Source: Mogibacterium sp.
GTDB lineage: Bacteria; Bacillota; Clostridia; Peptostreptococcales; Anaerovoracaceae
Assembly: GCA_016775335.1 (NCBI GenBank)
Contig: JAEUGJ010000006.1
Location: 1 to 9,991 of the forward strand
Direction of reading: 5' to 3'
Length of the DNA: 9,991 nucleotides
Both the position numbers and the translations under genes were made by a program. The notes beneath the pieces were generated by a model that ran no database searches, had not been told where the DNA came from, and was given only the letters and a program-made list of their open reading frames with translations. Below are positions 1 through 7,315 of the stretch, one piece after another (within the stretch, counting starts at the first letter, position 1; each line of letters opens with the position of its first letter).

Positions 1-571
1 GGCACATATATGCCAGCATGATGTTGCCCCACCAGAAGTTGTCGTTCAGGAGGCATCCGCCCTTGTAGTGGATATCCTGTGTGTAACGATCGTCTACGAA
101 GCCGATGCAGATGATTGCCTTCAGCGGCGCCGGTCTTCTTGCGGCAACCTGGAGGGAGTTGAATCCGGACCAGGACTTGCCCTGCATACCGACGTTTCCG
201 TCGCACCATGGCTGTGCAGCAATCCAGTTGATGGCATCGATGGCATCATCCTGTTCCTGCTTCAGATACTCATCGTAGAAGCAGTCGTCGGATTCGCCGG
301 CACCGCGCATGTCCACGCGGACAACGTTGTATCCCATTCCTGCGAAGTATCCGTACATCGGTTCGTCTCTGCCTCTCATACCGTCTCTCTTACGGTATGG
401 CTGGGTTTCGAAGATGGTTGGCAGCGGTTTGTCGGACTTTGGTTTCCACATACGTGCCGAGCATCTGCATCCATCGGACATCGGTACCCAGATATTTTCA
501 ATGACTTCCCATTCATACGGGAACTCTTCCCGGGACATTACTCTTTTCTGTTTAAATTCCTGTTTAGCCAT
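1..571 (-). CDS. CocE/NonD-family (peptidase S15-like) alpha/beta hydrolase, 3' end missing
   Basis: The first 190 residues are visible; the C-terminal part lies beyond the left edge. The protein reads like an alpha/beta hydrolase of the CocE/NonD, X-Pro dipeptidyl-peptidase (S15) group. A PYRKRDG segment (residues 58-64) sits where this family contributes the oxyanion tyrosine. It is followed by VDMRGAGES (87-94) and the nucleophile elbow GMQGKSWSG, with Ser133 as predicted nucleophile. The acid and histidine of the triad would be in the missing part. Such enzymes cleave esters or amides of small molecules or proline-type peptide bonds; the substrate cannot be inferred. No signal peptide is seen, so it is probably cytoplasmic. 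The start is fixed by AGGAGGT at 580-586, 8 nt before the ATG. The gene is divergent from an XRE regulator and may be controlled by it, which is inference from position only. Confidence 0.88.
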   Translation of the reverse strand, partial: MAKQEFKQKRVMSREEFPYEWEVIENIWVPMSDGCRCSARMWKPKSDKPLPTIFETQPYRKRDGMRGRDEPMYGYFAGMGYNVVRVDMRGAGESDDCFYDEYLKQEQDDAIDAINWIAAQPWCDGNVGMQGKSWSGFNSLQVAARRPAPLKAIICIGFVDDRYTQDIHYKGGCLLNDNFWWGNIMLAYMC

Positions 572-614
572 AGTTATGTACCTCCTATGAATAATCTCTT
601 CCTTGATTGTCTAA

Positions 615-643
615 AGAATAACAAAAGTCTTTCGAAGGTTCAA
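615..643 (-). promoter_or_regulatory. Promoter of the CocE-type hydrolase gene
   Basis: On the minus strand TTGAAC (643-638) is followed by a 17-bp spacer and TATTCT (620-615). This gives a leader of roughly 40 nt before the hydrolase start at 571. The -35 lies inside the 8-mer GGTTCAAA (plus-strand reading, 637-644). That 8-mer is repeated 25 bp upstream at 662-669, so a direct-repeat regulator site is possible. Confidence 0.6.
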
Positions 644-678
644 ATGTGCCAACATGACAGCGGTTCAAAATTGGCAGG

Positions 679-705
679 TATTTTTTTCATAGCGTGAAAA
701 AAATA
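679..705. promoter_or_regulatory. Perfect 11-bp dyad, candidate operator in the divergent promoter region
   Basis: TATTTTTTTCA (679-689) and TGAAAAAAATA (695-705) are exact inverted repeats separated by 5 bases. The dyad covers the expected -35 region of the rightward regulator promoter and lies upstream of the leftward hydrolase promoter. It is therefore well placed for autoregulation and control of the hydrolase by the adjacent XRE protein. An AT-rich UP-like element is the alternative. No intact coding region would need a terminator here. Confidence 0.5.
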
Positions 706-713
706 TTGTCCTG

Positions 714-722
714 TGGTATAAT
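714..722 (+). promoter_or_regulatory. Extended -10 promoter of the XRE regulator gene
   Basis: TGG directly precedes a perfect TATAAT (717-722), giving an extended -10 element. The position 17 bp upstream (694-699, GTGAAA) is a poor -35, as is common for extended -10 promoters. Transcription would start near 729 and leave a leader of about 87 nt. That leader contains a second 7-bp inverted repeat, GACTTTC (760-766) and GAAAGTC (778-784), of unknown role. Confidence 0.6.
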
Positions 723-815
723 ATTCCAAAAAGTGTTTTAAAGTATCACAAATATTCATGACTTTCTTTCCAAAAGTGAAAGTCTCAGTTTTTAAAATAA
801 AGAGGGGAGACATCT

Positions 816-1505
816 ATGCAGGAATCATTCTACAAAACCCTGGGGCAGAAACTGAAAGCCAGCCGAAAAGCGAAAGGAATTACATTGACGGAACTTGCGG
901 AGGCCGTCCATCGCAGCCCCGCGTCCCTGTCCAAATACGAAAACGGCGAGGTGAACATCGCCATCGACGCTCTGGTGGAAATCTGTACCGCCTTAAATAT
1001 GGATATCTCGGAACTCCTTCCGGCCACGTACGTGGACCTGCAAAATGCGGATATTCTGAAATACGAAAAACATCTGATTGACCGGTTATACATCTATTGG
1101 TACAACGGAGAGGAGAAGAGGGTGAAGAACGCCATGATTGAAAACTCCCATCCGTCCATGAAATCCAAGATTTACTTTGTGACGGATGCCGAGAACTCGG
1201 AATATCAATCGGATTTCATCTACCATGGAACCGTATCCTATTCCGATACCAGCATTACCTTCTACTACACCAACGAAGCGCCGCCCTTTGACAAGGTGTT
1301 CATCCGCATGCCGCTCCTTTTCCAAAAGGGCCGCCGCCAAAAGGGCATCATGTCCTGCATCTCCCTATACTACCAGGGAATTACCTTGAAAATTCTGGTC
1401 TCCCATGAACCCCTTACCGTCACCGACGAAATTCGCAACGAACTGCTGATGACCCCGGAGGAAATTAAGGAGTTGAAACGCACGAACATGTTGATTATTA
1501 AGTAG
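816..1505 (+). CDS. XRE-family helix-turn-helix transcriptional regulator
   Basis: The product is 229 residues. Residues about 9-68 form a Cro/C1-type helix-turn-helix: LGQKLKASRKAKGITL, then TELAEAVHRSPASLSKYENGE, then a final helix ending DISELL. The remaining ~160 residues are not a domain I recognise. They have an alternating hydrophobic and charged pattern (IYFVTDAENSEYQSDF, GTVSYSDTSITFYYTNEA) that suggests a beta-rich sensing or dimerisation domain, with no membrane segment. The ATG is preceded by a purine-rich AGAGGGGA site at 801-808. An earlier-starting frame at 758 is a different reading frame and was not used. Upstream dyads suggest autoregulation, and the divergent hydrolase gene is the obvious second target. 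The gene ends shortly before a terminator hairpin shared with the convergent lipid operon. Confidence 0.88.
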   Translation: MQESFYKTLGQKLKASRKAKGITLTELAEAVHRSPASLSKYENGEVNIAIDALVEICTALNMDISELLPATYVDLQNADILKYEKHLIDRLYIYWYNGEEKRVKNAMIENSHPSMKSKIYFVTDAENSEYQSDFIYHGTVSYSDTSITFYYTNEAPPFDKVFIRMPLLFQKGRRQKGIMSCISLYYQGITLKILVSHEPLTVTDEIRNELLMTPEEIKELKRTNMLIIK

Positions 1506-1509
1506 AAAA

Positions 1510-1548
1510 AGAGCGCACGAGAACCCTCTTCGGATTCCCGTGCGCTTT
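1510..1548. terminator. Bidirectional rho-independent terminator between the regulator and psd
   Basis: AGCGCACG (1512-1519) pairs with CGTGCGCT (1539-1546), and the stem continues inward with partial pairing. It is flanked by AAAAA on the left and TTT on the right. On the minus strand it is followed by TTTTT, so it should end the lipid operon transcript after psd (stop at 1570). On the plus strand it follows the regulator stop codon with a weaker T-run. Confidence 0.75.
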
Positions 1549-1569
1549 CGCTTTATTGTCCGTTTCCGG

Positions 1570-2376
1570 CTATCCCCTTCTGCCGATGGCCTCCCCCATC
1601 TTCACTTCCGTCTCTTCACCGGCCCGGGTGATTTCGAAGAATTTCTCCGTAACCGTCACGGTTCCCGGCTCCAGGAGCAGGATGATGGTGGAGCCGCCGT
1701 AAAGGAACCGTCCCTTCTCCTGTCCTCTCCGGACATCCGCCGCCTGATGGTAGTTGTCAATTTTTCCCACCAGCATGGCACCCACTTCCATCTGAAGCAC
1801 ATCGCCGAAGTTCTCGCTGCGGATGACCGTATACTCCCGCGCATTTTCCGTAAATACGGGAAGTTCCCGAAGTGCCACCGGACGGACCGTATGCAGCACA
1901 CCCGGGATAAAAGTATTTTTCGTTTTGCGGCCGTTGTCCGGATAGGCGTAGCGGTGGTAATGATGCACGCACAGCCGGAAGACCAGGCAGGTGCCGTCCT
2001 CGTATTTTTTCGCCAACTCCTCGTCCCGAACCAGATCCCGGATGGAATACCGACTTCCTTTTACGGGAATCACCAGGGAGTCCGTAATGGGATAGGCGCT
2101 GAGGAGCCCGTCGCAAGGCGCCGGCAGCACTGCCGAATCCATGTTCACGGGCCGAAGTTCCGGACGAATGCGGCGACAGAAAAAGTCATTGAAACAACCG
2201 TACTCCTCGTCCAGATAATCGTTCATATCGATGTTGTTTTTGCGGATGAAGCGAGGAATGATGGGACGGGAAATGGCGGAATCCATGAAGCGGCCCACGA
2301 AGCGGGATAAGCCCGGGCGGGTCAGCAGCTTCAGGATGCATCGTCCCGGCACCGTCTGATATAAGAATTTCAGCAT
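1570..2376 (-). CDS. psd: Phosphatidylserine decarboxylase proenzyme
   Basis: The enzyme removes CO2 from phosphatidylserine to give phosphatidylethanolamine, using a pyruvoyl group made by self-cleavage. The 268-residue protein shows the cleavage motif LYGGST (Ser229, processing expected before it), which would yield a long beta chain and a short 40-residue alpha chain. Further family landmarks are NDFFCRR (63-69), the APCDG aspartate (Asp89) and the HHYHRY histidine segment (His141). The second histidine found in the DYHRxH motif of the E. coli enzyme is Ala144 here. No full transmembrane helix is obvious; the family binds the membrane peripherally. It is the last gene of the lipid operon, 9 bp after pssA. 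A GAGGGG run just before the pssA TAG stop probably serves as its ribosome binding site, suggesting coupled translation. Confidence 0.95.
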   Translation of the reverse strand: MLKFLYQTVPGRCILKLLTRPGLSRFVGRFMDSAISRPIIPRFIRKNNIDMNDYLDEEYGCFNDFFCRRIRPELRPVNMDSAVLPAPCDGLLSAYPITDSLVIPVKGSRYSIRDLVRDEELAKKYEDGTCLVFRLCVHHYHRYAYPDNGRKTKNTFIPGVLHTVRPVALRELPVFTENAREYTVIRSENFGDVLQMEVGAMLVGKIDNYHQAADVRRGQEKGRFLYGGSTIILLLEPGTVTVTEKFFEITRAGEETEVKMGEAIGRRG

Positions 2377-2385
2377 ATCTCTTTT

Positions 2386-3087
2386 CTACCCCTCGTAATA
2401 CATCCATGTAGCAATCAGGATGATGAATTCGATGGCGCCGATTCCTACCATTGCCAGAATGCCCTTGGTATCCGGCTTTTTCACCGGGATTTTGGAGATG
2501 AACAGGAATCCCGTAACGGCCATGGCCAGGAAATAAATCCAGGTGATGTCCTTCGGCAGCACGTACTGGAACAACAGTACCGTCGGGAAAATCAGCGCTG
2601 CGGAAGTGACCGGAAGGCCCTCGTAATATTTTCGAACGCCGCCCTCCGTCTTCTGCCGTTCTTCTTCGGCCACGTTAAAATAGGCCAAGCGAATCAGGGC
2701 AGCTAAGATGTACAGAATCATCACCGCATAGCAGATGAAGAAGTACGGGTGACTCAGCAGTTTGTCCGCACTGGTGGGATCCCCCGCTTCGTAATTCTGC
2801 AGCACGACACGCATCATGGCGCTGCCGATGCAGGCCGGAAGCACGCCGAAGCTCACCATATCCGCCAGGGAGTCGATCTGAATTCCGAATTTCTTTTCCA
2901 TCTCCGTGCGGTTCTTCTTACTCCGCGCCACCTTTCCGTCAAAGGCGTCGCACAGTCCGCTGACCAGCAGAAAGAACACGCCCAGGAAGGGATGAGCGTG
3001 GCTGTACAGAGACACCATAATTCCCGTCCCGGCCGAAATCAGGGACAGATATGTCAGCCACACTGTATAATTGTAATATCCGATCAT
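2386..3087 (-). CDS. pssA: CDP-diacylglycerol--serine O-phosphatidyltransferase
   Basis: The enzyme transfers the phosphatidyl group of CDP-diacylglycerol to serine, giving phosphatidylserine for the next gene, psd. The 233-residue protein has several membrane segments and the CDP-alcohol phosphatidyltransferase signature. Asp47, Asp50-Gly51, Ala54-Arg55, Gly68, Asp72 and Asp76 are all present. The stretch between AR and G is 12 residues (SKKNRTEMEKKF) instead of the usual 8-9, which I believe marks a Clostridia-type branch. Serine specificity is inferred mainly from the psd neighbour. The frame is open to 3180. The ATG at 3087 was chosen because AAGGAG lies 9-10 nt upstream, the protein start MIGYYNYT fits the family, and its ATGA overlaps the stop of the upstream gene by 4 bp. 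Confidence 0.93.
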   Translation of the reverse strand: MIGYYNYTVWLTYLSLISAGTGIMVSLYSHAHPFLGVFFLLVSGLCDAFDGKVARSKKNRTEMEKKFGIQIDSLADMVSFGVLPACIGSAMMRVVLQNYEAGDPTSADKLLSHPYFFICYAVMILYILAALIRLAYFNVAEEERQKTEGGVRKYYEGLPVTSAALIFPTVLLFQYVLPKDITWIYFLAMAVTGFLFISKIPVKKPDTKGILAMVGIGAIEFIILIATWMYYEG

Positions 3088-4115
3088 TTTTTCAAACTCC
3101 TTTTTCTTCCCATAAAATATCCCGCCAGCACGATCAGCGCACTGGTAATAATGCATACGTAGAAGGAACATCCCCGGCACAGCATCTCGATGGATGCCGC
3201 ATCCCGGCCCAGAATCTCGCCGAATCCGTCCAACATCAGGTAGTCCGCGCCGCCCATTCCGCCCGGAATCGGGATGCTGTTGGATCCCAGCGCGGTAAAG
3301 GCCTGAATCACCAATCCCTCCACGGAAGTTCGGAAGCCTTCTCCCAGCGCCATAAAAATCATAAACGTCACGCCAATCTGGGACAGCCGCTGCAGCAGAT
3401 TGATGATAAAAATACGAATCAGCATCCGCCCGTGTCCGGCGATTTCATCGGAACACTGTTGGTATTCCGCCATTTTCTTTTTCAGCTTCGCCTGTTTCTT
3501 CGTGAGATTGCTCAGGAGCTTCCGCTTTCCCAACATCTCCATCACCCGGTCGCAGAGCCGGTACAGAATCTCGCCCCGGCGAAGCAGCATGTAGAACAGC
3601 ATGGACAGTCCCGTCATGATGAACCAGCCCACGACAATCAGTATTTTGGAGAACAGGGACATTCTCCGGAACAGATCGAAGTGAAGCAGTACGGCCAGGC
3701 TGCCGATGGTCAGCGTCGCCAAGGTGTACATTACCAAATTAATCAGCAATGCAGTGGTGCATGCCGGGAAGGTCATTCCGTCCCGAAGCATGAAGAACAT
3801 GCTGGCCGGCTGTCCGCCGGATGCGGATGGAGTGATGGCGGAAAAGAAGACGTCCGCCGCCCCGTACACCGTTCCCTGCCGTTTCGCACTTTGGTATCCT
3901 AGCGTCCGGCAGATGTGCACCAGCGCATATCCTTCAAACCAGATGTAGCCGAACATGCACAGCAGGCCGGCCGCCAGCCACAGCTTGTTCGCCCGGCTCA
4001 GGTAGGCCCCCATGGTCTCCAAGGAAAACTCCTTGCTTCCCGATGCAATCATCAGAATCGTCAGTATGGCAATTCCCAAAGACAGAAAACCCCACACTAC
4101 TTTCTTTTTGTTCAT
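3084..4115 (-). CDS. LPG-synthase-type membrane protein (flippase-like, UPF0104), no aminoacyltransferase domain
   Basis: The 343-residue polytopic membrane protein matches the N-terminal transmembrane half of lysylphosphatidylglycerol synthase (MprF). It has the two family motifs TPSASGGQPA (95-104) and PIPGGMGGAD (282-291). In full-length MprF this half moves modified lipid across the membrane. Here the protein ends right after the last helix, with GRKRSLKK, so the cytosolic aminoacyl-tRNA transferase domain is absent. A basic, lysine-rich cytoplasmic stretch lies near residues 196-216. Its place in an operon with pssA and psd suggests work on serine- or ethanolamine-phospholipids, for example translocation, but this is inference. 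It overlaps both neighbours by ATGA junctions, so translation is likely coupled. The start is fixed by the overlap; the ribosome binding site is only a weak GAGAGGG. Confidence 0.88.
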   Translation of the reverse strand: MNKKKVVWGFLSLGIAILTILMIASGSKEFSLETMGAYLSRANKLWLAAGLLCMFGYIWFEGYALVHICRTLGYQSAKRQGTVYGAADVFFSAITPSASGGQPASMFFMLRDGMTFPACTTALLINLVMYTLATLTIGSLAVLLHFDLFRRMSLFSKILIVVGWFIMTGLSMLFYMLLRRGEILYRLCDRVMEMLGKRKLLSNLTKKQAKLKKKMAEYQQCSDEIAGHGRMLIRIFIINLLQRLSQIGVTFMIFMALGEGFRTSVEGLVIQAFTALGSNSIPIPGGMGGADYLMLDGFGEILGRDAASIEMLCRGCSFYVCIITSALIVLAGYFMGRKRSLKK

Positions 4116-4759
4116 ACAGTCGCACCCTCTCTTCGAACATACAGTTTATGCGCCAGCAGGAGCCCCATTTCTCCTGCGGCGATTGCGCCCGCCACATCCA
4201 GCAGCACGTGCTGCTTCAGCAGCTGGGTGGACGCGAAAATCATTATCGTTGCTGCCGCCGCCAGATTCCCATACCAGGCCGGCGCCTTCTTCATCTTCCG
4301 CGCACTGCGAAAGCAAATCCAGCTTTCCAGACAGTGGATGGACGGAAACAAATTGTCCGGCGAATCGATTCGATACAATAATGCCACCAGCTGTTCCCAG
4401 AAGGACCCGTCGGCATCGATGACCGGCCGCACCAGGGTAGTGGGAAACACCACGAAACAGATGAGACAAATTGTCTTCGCAATCATCTCGCCGACCAGAT
4501 AAATGCGGCACATCTCCCGGCTCTCCCGGGCAATCAGAATGAATCCCAGCACCCAGAAGGGAAAGGCCAGAAAGTAGACCACAATCCAGTGCGGGCAGAA
4601 GGGAATCATTCGATCCACCGTCAGTTGGATGGAATGGTGTTTCATCCCGGAAGTGAACAGCCGGGTTCCGAAATACGTTATGCAATTTAGAATAACCACC
4701 GCCGTCAGCAATCCCCAGGAATACTCCGGCGCAATTTTTTTCAATTTCTCTTTTATCAT
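4112..4759 (-). CDS. PAP2-superfamily membrane phosphatase/phosphotransferase
   Basis: The 215-residue protein has about five to six hydrophobic segments and two PAP2 active-site motifs: FPSIH (138-142, His142) and STQLLKQHVLLD (177-188, nucleophile His184 and Asp188). The arginine that normally follows the serine in the third motif (SRxxxxxHxxxD) is Thr178. The K-x6-RP motif is also not canonical, because K95 and R111-P112 are too far apart. This pattern resembles the PAP2_3/AUR1-like branch, which includes head-group transferases, more than classical phosphatidate phosphatases. A lipid-phosphate phosphatase role remains possible. It is the first gene of the lipid operon, with a leader of roughly 30 nt and no strong Shine-Dalgarno site. 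Its stop overlaps the next start (ATGA). Confidence 0.85.
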   Translation of the reverse strand: MIKEKLKKIAPEYSWGLLTAVVILNCITYFGTRLFTSGMKHHSIQLTVDRMIPFCPHWIVVYFLAFPFWVLGFILIARESREMCRIYLVGEMIAKTICLICFVVFPTTLVRPVIDADGSFWEQLVALLYRIDSPDNLFPSIHCLESWICFRSARKMKKAPAWYGNLAAAATIMIFASTQLLKQHVLLDVAGAIAAGEMGLLLAHKLYVRREGATV

Positions 4760-4797
4760 GACAAATATCTTCAGAATTACTATTCCGCAATGATGTA

Positions 4798-4826
4798 ATT
4801 ATATATATAATCCGCTTTTGTTTCAA
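4798..4826 (-). promoter_or_regulatory. Promoter of the phosphatidylethanolamine/lipid operon
   Basis: On the minus strand TTGAAA (4826-4821), a 17-bp spacer and a perfect TATAAT (4803-4798) form a near-consensus sigma-A promoter. It lies about 40 bp before the PAP2 start. No other strong promoter was seen inside the four overlapping genes, so this probably drives all of them. Confidence 0.8.
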
Positions 4827-4850
4827 CCATTCCCGCAAATCCTAAAGAAA

Positions 4851-4868
4851 TCTTAATAAATATTAAGA
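4851..4868. promoter_or_regulatory. AT-rich 7-bp dyad upstream of the lipid operon promoter
   Basis: TCTTAAT (4851-4857) and ATTAAGA (4862-4868) are inverted around a 4-base centre. The dyad lies about 25 bp upstream of the operon -35. It could bind a regulator, but such AT-rich dyads also occur by chance. Confidence 0.3.
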
Positions 4869-4890
4869 AATTCGATTTTTCTCGCTAGCT

Positions 4891-4920
4891 AAAACTCACC
4901 GGACGCTGCCGGTGAGTGTT
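4891..4920 (-). terminator. Rho-independent terminator of feoAB
   Basis: ACTCACCGG (4894-4902) pairs perfectly with CCGGTGAGT (4909-4917) around a 6-base loop. The hairpin lies just after the feoAB stop codon (4929) and ahead of the lipid operon promoter, so it separates the two transcripts. T-rich runs lie on both sides: TTTT on the minus strand, and GTTTTTTGTTTTT on the plus strand. It could therefore work in both directions. Confidence 0.8.
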
Positions 4921-4928
4921 TTTTGTTT

Positions 4929-7277
4929 TTACAGAAGAATGCTTCCCATCAGGTGCACCGCCCACGCAACGAGCCAGGCCACGACGCACTGGAAGATGAC
5001 CATGAGGATGGCAGCCCCTCGGCCCTGTTCCTTTCGAATGGTGGCCACCGCCGCAATGCACGGGGTGTACAGCAGGCAGAACACCATGAAAGTGAATGCC
5101 GCCAGCGGAGTGATGGCCGAACGAACGGCTGCGGTTCCGCCGTATACCACCGCCATCATGGATACCACGCTTTCCTTCGCCAGGAAGCCGGAAATCAGTG
5201 CGGTTACCATCTGCCAGCTTCCGAATCCCAGCGGAATGAACAGCGGTGCCAGGAATCCCGCCAATGCCGCCAGCATGCTGGACTGGGGATCCGAAACCAT
5301 ATTCATGGAGAAGTTGAAGTTCTGCAAGAACCACACCACGATGGTACCGATGAAAATCACCGAGAAGGCCCGCTGCAGGAAGTCCTTCGCCTTGTCCCAC
5401 ATGAGCTGCAGGACGCTCTTCGCCCCCGGCATCCGGTAGTTCGGCAGCTCCATGACGAAAGGAACCGCTTCCCCTTTGAAGACCGTGTTTTTGCCGATGA
5501 GGGCAATCAATATGGCCATGAGGATTCCGATAAAATACATGGACACCATCACCAACGCCGCGTACTTCGGGAAGAACATGTTGGCGAAGAAGGCATAGAT
5601 CGGCATCTTCGCGGAACAGCTCATAAAAGGAATCAGCAGCAGCGTCATTTTCCGGTCCCGCTCCGACGGCAGGGTGCGGGAAGACATGATGGCGGGAACG
5701 CTGCAGCCGAAGCCCACCAGCATCGGCACGATACTGCGCCCGGAGAGTCCCACCCGGCGCAGGAGTTTATCCATAAAGAAGGCCACTCGCGCCATGTACC
5801 CGCTGTCTTCCAACAGGGACAGGAACAGGTACAGCACCACCACAATCGGCACGAAGGACAGCACCGAGCCCACGCCGGTGAAAACGCCGTCGATGATCAG
5901 CGAGTGAATCGGCGTCGCCACGTGCATGGCGGTGAGCCATTGATCCGTCCATTGGGTGAGTATTTGAATCCCTTCATCCAGCAGGTTCTGGAAAAAGGCC
6001 CCGATAACGTTAAAGGTGAGCCAGAATACCAGTCCCATGATGGCCACGAACGCCGGAATGGCGGTCCACTTTCCCGTGAGGAAAGAGTCCAGCTTCTGGC
6101 TTCGAATCCGTTCCTTGCTTTCCTTCGGCTTAATCACCGTCTGGTGGCACAGCCGGCGGATAAAGGTGTAGCGCATATCCGCCATGGCGGCACTGCGGTC
6201 CATGCCGCATTCCGCTTCCATCTGGCGGATGATTTTCTCCACCATTTCTTCTTCGTTCTCTGTAAGCGCCAGCGCCTTCGTTACCAGTGGGTCCCCTTCG
6301 ATCAGCTTTGTAACCGCAAACCGAACCGGAATGCCGGCCGCCTCTGCGTGGTCGCCCACCAGGCTCATGATTCCGTGAATCGCCCGGTGCACGGCACCGT
6401 TGTGATCCTTCGGGTTGCAGAAATCCACCCGGCCGTGGGTCTCGCCCAGGCGCGCGATGCGCACGGCATGCTCCGCCAGCTCCTCCACACCCTGGTTTTT
6501 CGCCGCCGAGGTTGGAATGACCGGCACCTGGAGGATTTCCTCCATCTCGTTAATCAGTACCGAACCGCCGTTTCCCGTCATCTCATCCATCATGTTCAGG
6601 GCAATGACGATGGGAATGTTCAGCTCCAGAAGCTGCATGGTGAGGTACAGGTTCCGCTCGATATTGGTAGCATCGATGATGTTAATAATCGCTGACGGTT
6701 TTTCTTCCAGAATAAACTGCCGGGAGACGATTTCCTCGCTGGTGTACGGGGAAAGGGAATAGATGCCCGGCAAATCCACTACTTCCGTGCCGGGATATCC
6801 CTTAATGACTCCGCTTTTCCGGTCCACTGTTACCCCCGGAAAATTCCCGACGTGCTGATTGGACCCGGTCAGTTGGTTGAACAGGGTGGTTTTACCGCAG
6901 TTCTGGTTTCCCGCCAGTGCGAAAACGATATGATCTTCCGTCGCCTCCCGATCTCGGTCTCGGCCTCGGCCTTCTTCACCGATTCCCGGGTGGGGAATGT
7001 CCTTGCTGGGCTGAATGGGTTCCAGCACTTCTCCCCGGCCGCCGGGGTGCTCGTGCACGTTGGTGATATCAATCCGCGCCGCATCCGCCAACCGCAGGGT
7101 CAGAGAGTAGCCGGATACCATCAATTCCATGGGATCCCCCATGGGTGCGTATTTAATCAGGGTGACTTCAATTCCGGGAATCAATCCCATATCCAAAAAA
7201 TGCTGCCGAAGGGCACCCTCGCCTCCCACAGCCGATATTACTGCAGACTGTCCGATTTCTAGATCGCAAATCGTCAT
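4929..7277 (-). CDS. feoAB: Fused FeoA-FeoB ferrous iron transporter
   Basis: The 782-residue protein imports Fe(II) across the cytoplasmic membrane. Residues 1-75 are a FeoA (SH3-like) domain. A charged Gly/Arg/Asp linker (80-114) follows, then FeoB. The FeoB G-domain has GNQNCGKT (G1, 123-130), GVTVD (148-152, G2 region), DLPG (G3, 168-171), NMMD (G4, 228-231) and SAAK (G5, 257-260). A helical GDI-like region (about 280-395) leads to the membrane part, which carries both Gate-type motifs, GFGCSVPA (523-530) and SCSAKMPIYA (553-562). All catalytic and pore motifs appear intact. FeoA and FeoB are usually separate genes; the fusion is known in some bacteria. No FeoC-like gene is adjacent. The start is set by AGGAGG at 7286-7291, 8 nt from the ATG. 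A dyad upstream of the promoter may serve iron or metal control. Confidence 0.96.
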   Translation of the reverse strand: MTICDLEIGQSAVISAVGGEGALRQHFLDMGLIPGIEVTLIKYAPMGDPMELMVSGYSLTLRLADAARIDITNVHEHPGGRGEVLEPIQPSKDIPHPGIGEEGRGRDRDREATEDHIVFALAGNQNCGKTTLFNQLTGSNQHVGNFPGVTVDRKSGVIKGYPGTEVVDLPGIYSLSPYTSEEIVSRQFILEEKPSAIINIIDATNIERNLYLTMQLLELNIPIVIALNMMDEMTGNGGSVLINEMEEILQVPVIPTSAAKNQGVEELAEHAVRIARLGETHGRVDFCNPKDHNGAVHRAIHGIMSLVGDHAEAAGIPVRFAVTKLIEGDPLVTKALALTENEEEMVEKIIRQMEAECGMDRSAAMADMRYTFIRRLCHQTVIKPKESKERIRSQKLDSFLTGKWTAIPAFVAIMGLVFWLTFNVIGAFFQNLLDEGIQILTQWTDQWLTAMHVATPIHSLIIDGVFTGVGSVLSFVPIVVVLYLFLSLLEDSGYMARVAFFMDKLLRRVGLSGRSIVPMLVGFGCSVPAIMSSRTLPSERDRKMTLLLIPFMSCSAKMPIYAFFANMFFPKYAALVMVSMYFIGILMAILIALIGKNTVFKGEAVPFVMELPNYRMPGAKSVLQLMWDKAKDFLQRAFSVIFIGTIVVWFLQNFNFSMNMVSDPQSSMLAALAGFLAPLFIPLGFGSWQMVTALISGFLAKESVVSMMAVVYGGTAAVRSAITPLAAFTFMVFCLLYTPCIAAVATIRKEQGRGAAILMVIFQCVVAWLVAWAVHLMGSILL

Positions 7278-7315
7278 CCAATCTTCCTCCTACTTTACAT
7301 AAAAACACTTCTCCT

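Noticed and set aside
3088..3180. Upstream ATG for pssA adding 31 residues
   Set aside because: The extra residues lie inside the upstream gene and do not look like the family; the ATGA overlap with AAGGAG fits better.
4923..6695. A 590-codon open frame on the plus strand opposite feoB
   Set aside because: The product is His/Arg/Gln-rich low-information protein with no recognisable motif. The minus-strand frame has complete FeoB motifs, so this is an antisense shadow.
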